Made by a program: the position numbers and the translations under genes. A stretch of DNA of 64,000 bases from Zygnema cylindricum (lineage: Eukaryota > Streptophyta > Zygnematophyceae > Zygnematales > Zygnemataceae), in NCBI GenBank assembly GCA_037447655.1, contig JBBHKE010002380.1, positions 391,332-455,331 on the forward strand. The letters are read 5' to 3'. Below, one piece after another: positions 37,216-49,081 of the stretch; the stretch's first letter is position 1; each line of letters opens with the position of its first letter. A model generated the notes under the pieces. The model made no database searches. It was not told the origin of the DNA and was given only the letters and a program-made list of their open reading frames with translations.

Positions 37216-38115
37216 TACTGTAGTAAATACCGGACGTTCGGCGATTTGAGCTATTTCTGGGGATACGCTAAATATTCGAACTTTCGAAGCCTTCAAAAAC
37301 TCCGACAAATCTGTATGGTTGATTTTTTTACTGTACGGCTGTACGAAATTGGTAGAGCCCGTCCTCTAAGGACATATGCGCCTCTGCAAAGGAGATGAAA
37401 ACAATGCATGCAGTCTGTTCCAAATTTTTTTCCTTACGGGTCGTAGGGAATCCGCAAGGTTTCTGCTAATCACGGCTGGCAAATCAAAGTCGATTTTGGA
37501 CCAACCTGCTGTTGATTTGGAAGATCGCAGAAAACCAGCCAGTCACGGTCCACCTCAATTGTAGCGACTCTAGATTCGCTATCTCTCACGTGGCATTCAA
37601 TGAATCGTAAAGATATTTCATCGGTCACGCTACAACCAATCAGGTGCGATTTAGCTACCATGACCTGTTGCATGACATTTGCCGATTTCTGCGGAAATCT
37701 TTCCGGCGAAATATCTACAAAAGCTCAAAAACTCAAAAAGACATTCCAAAAATAGATTTTTGTATTACGGAATTTGTACTTTTTGCGACCTTTCCGTTTA
37801 GCGTTCATTATTCAACACAAAACCCTGCGGACTTTTCCTTTACAAGGCTTGAACCCTCCCATTCGCAAAAAACAAAAAGTGTCTCATTTCTTAAATTCTT
37901 TCGCTTTGAAAAAGTGGTCACTCATCCGTTAAAAGTTTTCTTTCGATTACCGTACACTAATTTCGTACGGCAACACCACAAAATTATTAATGCCACAGTC
38001 TGCTTTTTATTACTCGCCAAGTAACTTTTCCTTTAGCAGCATCAAGGAGCTTGGGAGAATTTACCAAGTCCTACTTTCTCTTACTTCTTGTGGACTTTCC
38101 AGCTGTTTATTTTCT

Positions 38116-39228
38116 ATGGCTGCCATTGCTTCCCTTCCCTCTCTCTTCAAACCTCTTTGCCGCCATGGTCAACCACAGCCTCATCTTCCAATACTGAAGA
38201 GTAGTCAATTTGTCCGACTTACCTCTCGCTGCTCCTCCCAACGCTCTCGTCATTTTATCTCACGTGCGGCTGTCTCTTCCGCATCTTTTCCGCCAGCTGG
38301 CAGCTCTGACTCAGTCACTGAGCTCAAAAGTCCCGAACCTTCGCTTGGTGGAGGTGGTTTTGACGGAAATAATAATTCTGACGGAAACGGTAACTCTAAT
38401 GGTGGAAGTGGTGGTAATGGAGGATGGCAAGGCGACAGTAGTGGTAGCTCTTCTAATGGCGCCAAAAACAATTCTCTCCTTGCTTTACTTGCAAAAGGAT
38501 GGTCCGATCGTGTGGAAGCTGATCCTCAGTTTATTTTCAAAGTTCTTACTGAGCAGATCATCGGTGTGAGTGCTTGTGTAATAGGAGACATGGCTACCCG
38601 CCCTAACTTCGGTCTCAACGAGCTTGACTTCGTGTTTTGCACTCTCGTTGTCGGTTCTATTGTCAATTTTGCTCTCATGTATCTTCTTGCTCCAACTACA
38701 GCCGCAGGAGTCACTGCTAAGGCTCTCCCTTCTATATTCTCGGGATGCCCTCCGGCACATATGTTTGAAGGAGGATCTTATTCTGTTTTGTCAAGAGCGG
38801 GAACTTTTGTTTACAAAGGAACTCAGTTTGCAGCAGTAGGGTTTTTGGCAGGGCTTGCTGGAACAGCTATTTCTACTCTTCTTCTGGAAGTAAGGAAAGC
38901 TTTGCAACCAGACTTCGTTTTACAGAATAAACCACCTCCTCCTCTTCTTAATGCAGCAACTTGGGCGATTCATATGGGACTGAGCAGTAATTTCCGGTAT
39001 CAATGTCTCAATGGATTAGATCAAGTGCTTCTTCCTGTGTTGAATCCAGCTCTTTTCCTACCACTGGCTTTCTTTATTCGAGGATCAAATAATATAATTG
39101 GAGGATCAACTTTCGTCATGCTCGCAAAAGTTACCGGATCACAAAAAGCAGTGGAATCACCAGTCGAAGAAGCGAAAGAGGGAGGAGCAGTGAAAGGAGA
39201 GGTTGGAGAGACTGTACCGGCAGTTTAG
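38116..39228 (+). CDS. RETICULATA-related (DUF3411) plastid envelope protein, intronless
   Basis: RETICULATA-family proteins are integral proteins of the chloroplast inner envelope, linked to leaf mesophyll and plastid development; their biochemical role is unsettled. The single-exon frame gives 370 aa. Residues 1-55 are Ser/Arg-rich with few acidic residues, as in a transit peptide. Residues 75-115 are a Gly/Asn/Ser-rich linker. The conserved part starts near 120: ADPQFIFKVLTEQIIGVSA, GDMATRPNFGLNELDFVF, a hydrophobic stretch to MYLLAPT, CPPAHMFEGG, TFVYKGTQFAAVGFLAGLAG, NPALFLPLAFFIRGSNN. At least three or four segments could span the membrane. The start at 38116 is preferred over an in-frame Met at 37990 because it opens a typical transit peptide. 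No intron is seen, unlike every other gene here. Its 3' half is duplicated just downstream. Confidence 0.9.
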   Translation: MAAIASLPSLFKPLCRHGQPQPHLPILKSSQFVRLTSRCSSQRSRHFISRAAVSSASFPPAGSSDSVTELKSPEPSLGGGGFDGNNNSDGNGNSNGGSGGNGGWQGDSSGSSSNGAKNNSLLALLAKGWSDRVEADPQFIFKVLTEQIIGVSACVIGDMATRPNFGLNELDFVFCTLVVGSIVNFALMYLLAPTTAAGVTAKALPSIFSGCPPAHMFEGGSYSVLSRAGTFVYKGTQFAAVGFLAGLAGTAISTLLLEVRKALQPDFVLQNKPPPPLLNAATWAIHMGLSSNFRYQCLNGLDQVLLPVLNPALFLPLAFFIRGSNNIIGGSTFVMLAKVTGSQKAVESPVEEAKEGGAVKGEVGETVPAV

Positions 39229-39250
39229 GAAGGTGTCCATGCTGCTTCGC

Positions 39251-39757
39251 CCTTCTATATTCTCCCTTCTATATTTGGGATGCCCTCCGGCACATGTTTG
39301 AACGAGGATCTTATTCTGTTTTGTCAAGAGCTTGGACTTTCGTTTACAAAGGAACTCATTTTGCAGCAGTAGGGTTTCTGGCAGGGCTTGCTGGAATAGC
39401 TATTTCTACTCTTCTTCTGGAAGTAAGGAAATCTTTGCAACCAGACTTCGTTTTACAGAATAAGCCACCTCCTCCTTTTCTCAATGCAGCGACATGGGCT
39501 ATCCATATGGGATTGAGCAGTTATTTCCGGTATCAATGTCTTAATGGATTAGATAAGTGCTTCTTCCTGGGTTGAATCCAGCTCTTTTCCGACCACTGGC
39601 TTTCCTTATTCGAGGAACAAATAATATAATTGGAGGATCAACTTTCATCATGCTTGCAAAAGTTACCGGATTACAGAAAGCAGTGGAATCACCAGTCGAA
39701 GAAACGAAAGAGAGAGGAGCAGTGAAGAGAGAGGTTGGAGAGACACTATCAGTTTAG
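39251..39757 (+). pseudogene. Truncated tandem copy of the RETICULATA-related gene
   Basis: This matches about 38726-39228 of the upstream gene, from CPPAHMFE through the stop, with high identity by eye. It lacks the N-terminal half and any start context. A one-base deletion (gatcaag to gataag, near 39554) shifts the frame and brings a stop at 39573; the downstream frame (NPALFRPLAFLIRG ... ETLSV) would otherwise continue. The copy also carries the parent's 3' flank (tttaggaaggtgtcca), which places the duplication junction just after the parent's stop. Confidence 0.9.
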
Positions 39758-41541
39758 GAAGGTGTCCAAGTGCAAACAAGGAAGTTTCCTTTGTTTGTGT
39801 TTCTGGCATGCTGCTTCACCCCTTCACTGGTCCTGTACCTAATGCATTAATGTAGTCAAATATACCATCGGCCAATTACATTTTTCCTATTTACTGTCGA
39901 AGAAGTGTTTTTTCGCTTACTCTTATATGCAGTGTTCATTGGGCCCAACAACATTGTGCTGATTTATATGGGTGTGTGTCACATGGAAATGCCAGATGAA
40001 AGTGATATATGTAGTGTAACAGATAGTTGACCATTGCCATATCTGTGCCAGGTGCGCTGCCGGAACTGGTCGATCAGCTTGTAGTGGACGATCAAACTGT
40101 CAATCATATTTGACTCTTGTTCTGGATGATCTATTTGTGGATGATCTATTTGTGGGACATACTCGCAATAGAGTTTATCATCTAACATGTTACATATTCT
40201 GTCTGTTATTTGGCATCGGGTAATCTCCACATGCAGATACGCATTTCATTTCTTCAGAGGTCAGCTCTCTCACTTCTTCGACGTCGGGCCATTATTGACT
40301 TAATATCCCTAGAAAAGTATCCCTCATTATAATTTTCAGTGGCCGAAGGTTTATATGCCCAAACACTGGTTTTTGAACACTACCGAAGGCAAGGTCTGGA
40401 CATATTAGATAAGTCGAATGAGGTATATGAGACTCAGAATAATGTACAAGAAACATATTCTATGTCTAGAGTTGTAGGCTCATGGGAGAATCCAACGTGG
40501 GCAAACATTTCGGCAACCTCTTGCTCTGGAAAGCAGCTCAAAACTATACAACCAATCTGGCGTCATGCTGGAAATTGAATCCTACAATGTTTCAGTTTCC
40601 ATTCTCACATTTGAACGTTGACTTGCCGGAAATACTAGCATCTAGTAGTATATAGTCCATAAACTGTGTACTCACAATGCTAAAAAATATCAGTTAGTGA
40701 GGAATACATATACTATTGATTACAGGAATTTGGTTCAGCAGCAAGTTGTCAGACTTCATTACAGATGAAACAATTATTTCATGAAGTAGCTTCGCAAGCA
40801 CCAAAACTTGCTCCTGTTACTCTCTAGTGCACCTCTAGTGCACCTCTAGACAATGAGCCTCCAATCTGACGTATAGCACTGGTACTTCTTAAAAATGTCA
40901 CTTTGTGTTAACTGCATTCACACAATCACATCCTCAACTTCGAATGATTTTTGAAACAGATCTGAGCCAACATTTATGTTCATGTTAACCTAATGCTCAC
41001 AACTAGCGGGTTTAAAACTTGGCTACATGATAGATGTACATATTATGGTTGACATGAATCCAAGGCCCTTTCTGGAAAACAAACAATTCCCCGGTTGAAC
41101 CAGGATTGCAAACAAAGTAACAGGACTAGATACCGCTTCCACAGTCTTGACAAAAGAACACATAAGCGTTGAACTGTCTCCCAATAATTTGCTCTCAATG
41201 AGATAGCCACAGAACTACTGATCTCAATGGCAAACCGGCGACATACCAACGGCGGAGTTGGAATCAAGGGCAATAACATTCTCAAACCAAATGCTGAAAG
41301 AACAGAGGAACACGATTTTTTTTACTGTCTTGCGACAGGGCTCTTATCTTAATATGGCTTGAAAATTTTCCATGATGGCTTAACTTCATCCCTCCTAACA
41401 AAAGTTTCCAAAGTGGTAAAAAGTGTTGTCAATACTATAACTTCACTTCTCTTTACAATGCCTCTACCATGCAGGATATCACAAAATTGTTTCATGGTGG
41501 GACATTGCGATCCAAAGCATGCGATTCAATTTCCACGCTAA
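39758..41541. other. Spacer with no recognised gene
   Basis: Short frames on both strands (such as 40339-40578 plus and 41043-41285 minus) have no family features. A small direct repeat, gatgatctatttgtg, occurs twice in a row near 40125-40155. Confidence 0.5.
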
Positions 41542-44500
41542 CTATGTTATCATTTGAGAAGCATCCCCGCCTTCTACAGCTTCACCATCATCTCCTTCTG
41601 GTTCTCCTGGCTTCTTCGCTGCACACCGACACAAGACAAAATAAATTAAAAAAATTGCCATCTATCCAGCATATAGTAGACCAGTCGCAAGTTTAACAGT
41701 TCATAAGAAAGACAGAAATCATAAAACTTTTTGAATTGAATCGAAGCTATAAAGAGTATTCAATCAATGAGGCGTTTGGTCGAGGACAAATTTGATACTG
41801 GCATGGAACATAATGTGGGTCGTATACATGCATTCAAGTTACATAACAGCACAAATGTTAACAGCAGTGATGTAACAACCAGCTTTCGACTTGGTATATG
41901 GAAATGCTCAGATAAACCCATGTGGTGACAAAAGTGAAAGCTGAAGAGGAATATGGACAAGCACCTTTTTTCTTCTTGCCTCCACCCTTCTTCTTGGACT
42001 TGAGTCCAAGTGCCAAATATGCCTTCACATCAGCATCTTCAACAGTCTTGGAAGACTGCACAGGTTGTACAGGAGCACCAGTTATTCGATCGGAACCATT
42101 TGGCATGAGAAGGACCGTAAACTTGAAATGCGCCACAAGATCACCTGCACACGGAAAGAGCTGTGTCAGCCTCCATGTACCAGAACCTTCCATGATAAAC
42201 TTAGTTTTAATTTCAAATTCAAGTACTTTGAAAATATAAATGATTGAATTTTATCAATGCCAACGAAGAATTTTCCAAAAACGTGTATGTCTAAAGAAAG
42301 ATGAGGAAGGAGTGATTTGTGATTAAATTAGCAGAGTCAGAATTAGGAAACGACTTTGTTAGATTATTAAGAAAAGGTTGTCAAATAGTAAGAGCTAATA
42401 TTGGCTTTCAGCAAAAGATGCGTTAATGTACTTGCACAGGTTGCGACTCAATCAATCCCTTGATACCTGGTTTTTCATGTAAAACTGGATAAGGTTGAAG
42501 AAGCTCATGATTAACACATTCAACCAATCCCAAACGAGCACCTCTTTTCTCCTCCAGAGACCTGAACAGATAAGACCAGTATGAAGGAGATAAGTCAGCA
42601 AAGATCCACATTTCACACAAAGAACAAAGAATTCTGCGAGTAAACTGATTACAACTTAAGAAAAAGAAAACAAAATAGAAAACCCTTAAATCAAGGAAAG
42701 GTTTGAATTCCCACCTAGCAGTAAACGGCATGACAGCAAACTTTGTATTTATCTCACTAAATATGGCCCGAGATGCTTTCATTTTCAGCGAATAGCTCCT
42801 GTCAATTGCACGCTTGTAAATTGTTGTCTCCCGTTCATCCAGTAACCTTGGCTGGCAAACAAAAATTGCAATGCCAATAACATTCGAAGTGAGGCACACC
42901 AAAGACAAGTGAGGAGAAAATATCCCTGTTCATCAGACATATTCATTTATTTGTATGTCAAACGACTTCATTATTTGACATTCTAGAAGTGTACTATGCT
43001 CCTGAAATGCAGCTGTTGATATGTCGCTGTAAAGACTAGTACAAAGACTTGCCAAGTCTCAGCGCTTGTCTGCATACTCTTCAGCTAATCCAGCTTTAGA
43101 TCCCCATAGCCGGGTTTCAGCAAACCGTCTAGATTATACAGCAAATCGAATTGGGGCATGCTTACCTTGCCTTCGCCTGTGCTCATCACCACATCAATGG
43201 AGTAAACCTCATTCTCTTCAAATTCAAACTCATCCACCCGGGTCTCTGCGTTTGAAACGCTCAAAACCACTTTGTTCGCATCAATTACAAACTGCTTCAT
43301 CTGGTGGCTAAGTACTCCTTCCACTACTTTGCAATCATAGATTGCGGCTACCTTTTGCAAAGCTTCGGTCACCTCCTTGTTCTGCAATGAAGAAAAGGAA
43401 AATAACAACAATTCAATACACGCTAATTTGTTCAAACAACACATACAAAAAAAACGAAGTTAATTACCAATCATGCGACTAGATTCAGAGAAAGATATGC
43501 ATCCTGCAAGCAAAGATGTACACTGTCGTTTAAATTATCCACTATAGGTGATTCTCAATTTTGTGAAAAACCAAAACTTGGCAGCCGGGCTTGAATGTAA
43601 GGTTGCTACAATTGTTCACTAATAAATCATGGCTTTTCTGAAATATCCAGCCAATCACAGTAGGGCTCCCAGCATGACACAAAATAAACTCCGAAAATTT
43701 TCTCATCAACTTTACTTGCAAACTTAATTGCAAGAATAATGGAGAAGAGTGCCAGGTAGTGAGAAAAAAAAATGTCAAGAAATTTGCGTTACGAATGCTT
43801 TACCTTCTTTCCTGGTCTGACTAGTCGAATTGCGACTTCAGCTGCAGTATTGGCTGCAGCTAGAACATCGGCTACCCTTCCAGTAATAGGTTTGTCAGGA
43901 GCTTGCAAAACTATTGTGTGTGCTACTACTGCTATAAAGCCGTCAATGTGAACTCCCAAATCACTGCACAGAGTACGGTGCAAATACGTTGGTGAAAGTA
44001 CTTTCGCAAATCCTATGTCCAGTTTGACGATAATACGATAACTAGCAAAGCTGCTCAAAAAAACATTCAGCGACAAATGGACATCCAAAGCCAAGAAGGT
44101 CTACTACGGCTAATGGTTTGGTCAATGCCAATGACCTTATTGACACCGCCAGTGTGACATTTATAAGTAGTCCATAACTTTGATGCAAAATCCTAAAGGA
44201 CGGTGCAAGAGAGAGGTTACATTTTAACCATGTCGCCATCTGCAAGCACTGTTTCATCTCCTTGCAAAGGAGAGAAATGGCATACTGTGTTGTTCACTGA
44301 TATACAAGTTGGAAAAGCAACGCCTCGCTCAATTTTCTTCTTCGCATTTTTGAATACATTCCCGCATAACCTGCCAGTAGGAACAAAAAACAGAGTTGAT
44401 ACATAGTCTATGTGCAGAAATTACTGTGAATTCCTGCTATCCAGCAAGGTGCAAATTAGGAACTTAAAATGAAGAGGGCTTTGTAGTTTTACTCGGTGAT

Positions 44501-44831
44501 CAAGTTGTCGCCCTTCTCACACAAGTCAACGATTTTAGCACCAGGAATAGCCAGAGGTATCACAGCAGCAAGCGCCTCTGTCCAACACCCCAAGAGATTC
44601 AACTAGTAAGACGTCATGTAATGGCTTGTTATTGGTCATATAATTTGAGAGATAACTAACGAGCATACGTTTTCTGTAGCGGAAGCTATCTTTTGAGTTC
44701 GGCAGAAATATAATTAAACGGGAAACAGGCTTACTATTTGCAATTTCAGCTGCATTTTTGTACTTAGTTACAACATCCGCATTGCTCAAGTCAAGCTCCT
44801 TCTTCTCATCAGTATCCATGTCGTCTGACAT
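41542..44831 (-). CDS. EBP1: Proliferation-associated protein 2G4 / EBP1
   Basis: EBP1 has a methionine-aminopeptidase fold without peptidase activity. It binds RNA and ribosomes, and in plants it promotes cell growth. Exons, minus strand: 44831-44735, 44577-44493, 44370-44221, 43963-43804, 43381-43166, 42851-42715, 42561-42467, 42144-41965, 41618-41542; 1197 nt, 398 aa, all phases fit. Landmarks: [16 protein letters not shown] near the N-terminus, [134 protein letters not shown]. The C-terminus has the usual Lys-rich patch ([15 protein letters not shown]), expected to bind RNA and localise the protein, then an acidic tail. Length matches the family (about 394). Confidence 0.95.
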
Positions 44832-46926
44832 CTTTCTTGAACAGGCAACAATTTTTTAACCAAATGTCTTTTTGTCAATCAATTCTTGACTAAAAACGGC
44901 AATTCAAGTATTAGCTAACACAAAAAAAAACGATTTGAATGATAACAAATGACTTGTGATCAAACCAAGTTTTTATTCACTTTGACAGCAAGGAGAAACG
45001 GTGTGATGAAAAAAGAATATATTGAAGACATAAGATAAGCCGCTATATTTCTTTGCAAAATTGAGAATAGGGCTCTGAACAGGGTTTACAACTAAGAACT
45101 CAGATGGGTGACCCTAACTTTCCGTATCCGCACACGCCTATGGCCCATGACTCATAAGTAAAGTACAGTACGGTATTGCAGTACACCGTCAATCATTAAT
45201 AGCGATTAAGATATAATGAAATAACGAAGCATGTCCTGTACTGTACAGTACTGTAGCGTGATGTATACTTTTGTTGCATCAATTCTAGTTTGTATTCAGT
45301 TAGTGGCACTCAGCTCTCGGCCTCGCCGAACCAAACCGAAGTAAACAGGTTCTTCAGCAGTTTGGTTCCTAACCGAAGGTCAGGTTCCTTAGCCGTTCGT
45401 TTCCGCTGATTAACTCTCCGTGGAACGTGAATGCGAGACAGTATTACAAGTCTCCTTGAAACCATGAGAGCTATTATGGCAAATCGTGGAACGCAAAACT
45501 GCTTTACGAATTTCGTTTTACATACCAGTACTATTACCTGCGAAATGTTGTCAGCTAAAAAATGGAAATCGAATCAGTATACGACACGTTTGGAGGAATA
45601 TCTTTCATGTCTGGATGACGGCCGCCCTTGGCGTCACTACTCGCTGTCAGATACATTCAAAAGTACAGTACCGTGTTTGTACAGTTCAGAGGCTTCCATG
45701 TACGGAAATGTTTGAAACTCCGAACAGCGGAACAAAAGCACGATAAAACTGTACGTCTCAGTACGATCTCTGTACCTGCCAAACGGAAACGCTTCGGTTC
45801 TCCACCGCGCAAACCAACAAGCGCAGAAATATTGCGCGCAAGCGTCTTCAGTCTAGAAAGTGAACGACTTCCCTCTTACATCAATTCTCAACAGTTGCTG
45901 CCACACTCTTCCCTCCGTTTGCCTCTCTCATCCTTTATTCCATACACCATCACAACTTCCAACATATTTTCATCTTCACCAGTCGACGTTTGCCACTTAA
46001 ATCCATTTCAAATGTCGCACTTTCTTCCCTTCTGTCCCTTCTCCACACCAAACTATGCACAAAATTGGTACAAACAGAGGCAAACAATATCAACTCCATT
46101 CACCTTTGCCAGACTGGCCTGACTTTTGTCTCACACCTGGTTACCATTTTGCCTGGGTGAATAAGACGACCACTGGAACTGAAACATAGAACCAAATACT
46201 TCTGACGCATGTTGCCATGATGAGTCACCAATCCTCCAACAATTCTATGCGACAAAAAAAATAACTCCCAGTTGTTTTAGTACAGGAAATAATCAGAGCT
46301 TCCCTTCACCTATAGATAATTTGCACCAAGTACCATGGGTACTCGAAAACGACAAGTAAAGATTCAAAACCCAGAGAAAAACATTCAAATGATAGGGATA
46401 GCTTTTACTTCATATCCTGTATATAATGTACAGAAAAACGGCTTGTAAAAAAACAATCGGCAAACATTGAAAAATAAAATCAATATTTCCACTTACAGAA
46501 ACCCCACTCTTCACAAAATCGGAAATTTTACACCTCGATCACAAACAAATTCCGGATATTTGACAAAAATAGTAAAAAAAAATAAAAAAAATTAACATAT
46601 GCTCACTACCTGTTACAACGGTACAAAACCCAACACTACAATAATTGAAAAGCAAAAAAAAATTATATCACATTGTACCCAAAATGTCACGAAGTATTTT
46701 TCCAGACATACTCCCCTTTCCTACATTAAAGTACAAAATAGACAAAAGGAAAAGCACACAAAAAAAAAAATGATACATAATCCACACTATTTACGGTGCC
46801 TTCGTTGGATCCAAACCTGTGACATAATACCTCGTCCCACTTTGTATACTATAGTACAAAATAGACAAAAAGACACAACCAAAAGAAACAAAAAACAACA
46901 AAAAAGCGATACAAAATCCACGCTAT
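44832..46926. other. Spacer between EBP1 and the aldo-keto reductase
   Basis: No gene is recognised. A lone transposon left end, TA|CACCGTCAATCATTAATAGCG, starts near 45185 without a right end. Words like gaaccaaaccgaa near 45320-45400 recall ttcggttcgg near 63290-63330. The plus frame 45628-46122 has no family features. The stretch next to the reductase (46731-46926) is part of a 3' duplication. Confidence 0.45.
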
Positions 46927-46975
46927 TTACGGTGCCACGGTGGGATCCCATCCGGTGACAAAATTTTCGTCAAGT
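46731..46975. repeat. Tandem duplication of the aldo-keto reductase 3' end
   Basis: The gene's last codons read [10 protein letters not shown] then TAA. About 130 bases further along the sense strand, at about 46790-46846, a second diverged copy reads VTGLDPTKAP then TAA. Both are followed by atagtgtgg or atagcgtgg and by agtacaaaatagacaaaa (near 46730 and 46855). So the end of the coding region and the 3' UTR were duplicated in tandem. Confidence 0.8.
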
Positions 46976-49049
46976 GAATCCAAAAGATTCATGTCCTCCT
47001 CCAAAATGTGGAAATCGTAAACCTTTACAAAACAAAACGGGCGTCAAATTATTACCAGAAAAGGAGGGAGAAAAAGAAAGACAAGGCATAGAGAATGCGG
47101 GTACTTGCGTTCCTCTCTCTCTCTCATTCCCACTCCCCCCAAAACAAAAAGAGTAGGAAGAGTGATCCACACTATTTCTTGTGGCCAGTCTCCGTCAACT
47201 ACCTCGTTTCTCTATATTCTATGATAAGCTATAAACATAATCGCTCTATATTCTAGAAAAAAAGGGGTGGGGGAGGGAGAGGGAGGCCGCAAAGTTTCAC
47301 CTGCCCGTTGGAGGAAATACGAGAGGGAGTGACTGACTTGGGCAGCACTACAAAGTTATTTTGCAGCCCCCAACGAATCATAATTTGGTTGTATAAACTG
47401 ACAATCGATCTTCCGTCAAGGAGACTGGATCAAATTTCCGGATCAAAAATGAAAAATATCTTTTTTCAAAATCTTCATCTTAGGGGGTGGGGGAGGGAGG
47501 GAGGGAGGGAGAGAGAGACTAATTAAAACAGAAGAAAGAATAAAACCTCGACAAGGAGAGAGTCGTTGAGCCGATATCCTTTTGCGAGAGGAGAGTACGC
47601 CTCCAAAACGATGTTTTCTTTTTCGCAAAAACTTACAAGTTCTTTTCGGGTACAAAAGGGGTGTAACTCAATCTGCAGTTTTCACGCACAAAAGAAGAGA
47701 GAAAAATACAAACAAATAAATAATGTACAACAAATAAATGGAAAAAGACAAAAACGACAAAAGGTTGTTGTGTGTCGAGCACAATTTATCGAAAATAAAT
47801 CTCCTTTTTTTAAGGCTCTCCATATTGAGAGAGAGAGAGAGATTGAGAGAGAGAGAGAGATTGAGAGAGAGAGAGAGATTGAGAGAGAGAGAGAGATTGA
47901 GAGAGAGAGAGAGATTGAGAGAGAGAGAGAGATTGAGAGAGAGAGAGAGATTGAGAGAGAGAGAGAGATTGAGAGAGAGAGAGAGAGAGAGAGAGAGCGA
48001 AAGAGACAAAGAGAGAGAGAGAGAGAGAAACACTCGCCTGATTCACTGATGGTCGAATCCTCGAATTTTTGAACAATTCTTTCAAATGGTGCACTCCATA
48101 GTTCGAAACTCCGATCGATTTTGTTTTCCCGGAGTCCAGAAGATCCTCCAGAGCTCGCCAGCTGGCAGAGCGGAGGGAGAGAGGGAGAGGGGAGTGGATG
48201 AGGTACAGGTCCACTGGGGGAAAAGAGAGAGGGAAAGAGGGAGAGAAAGTGAGGGAGAGTGGGAGGGGGATGGAAAGAAACAAATTTGAACTGAGAAAGT
48301 CGGGGATTAAAGAGGGACAAGAGGGAGGTTGTGTGCCAGCAAATATGACACACAGACACACAGAGAGGGAGAGGAAGGGAGGGAGAGAGAGGGGGGGAGA
48401 GAGAGGGGGGGAAAGAGGGAGAGAGAAAGAGCAAGTGAGCGAGAGAGAGAGCCAGAGAGAGAGAGAGAGAGAGACTGACCATATTCCAGCCCCAATCTCG
48501 CCAAACTTCTGTCAAAAGCTTTCAGAGTGCTTTCATATCCTTGGTCCGAATTCCACAGTTTTGTGGTCACAAATATTTCTTCGCGCGGAATATTTGACGC
48601 TTTTATGGTCCGACCTGCCATTCAAAACCGGAATTTGATGAAACACATCAAATAAATAAAAATATGGACAAGTAAAAAAAAAACAAAAAGAATAAAAAGA
48701 ACAAGGACAAGACAGCAACAATAACAATTACAACAACAGCAATAACAATAACAATCACAACGGTAATAACAATAACATTAACTTAGCAATAACAAGAACA
48801 AACGCAATAACTGAAACAAAACAAGAACAATAGTGATAACAAAACAAAGCATTTACAAGGACGATGAGAATGACAACAACAATAATAACAATAACAAAAA
48901 CAATAACAATAGCAATAACAATAAAAATAACAATGATAATGACAACAACAATAACAACAACAACAACAACAAAAAGAAAATAATGATAACAACGACAACA
49001 ACAGCAACAATAACTACAACAAGAACAAAAACGATAACAAAAACGATAA

Positions 49050-49081
<32 letters not shown>

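Larger units (their letters stand above)
33364..38115. other. Gene-poor stretch rich in transposon remains
   Basis: I recognise no host gene. From 34832 to 37215 it is a dense set of TA-flanked elements and a local duplication (listed separately). A short plus frame at 35988-36152 (MDSHGMGGNMGGEED... to VPKRVNSK) looks protein-like and may be a captured exon. 33364-34830 and 37216-38115 show nothing I can name. Confidence 0.5.

Noticed and set aside
44203-44406. Plus-strand frame inside EBP1
   Set aside because: Antisense shadow of EBP1 exon 3.
47566-48515. Frames of Arg-Glu-Ile or Ser-Leu repeats on both strands
   Set aside because: They lie in the intron 4 repeat of the aldo-keto reductase; real exons on either side are in other frames.
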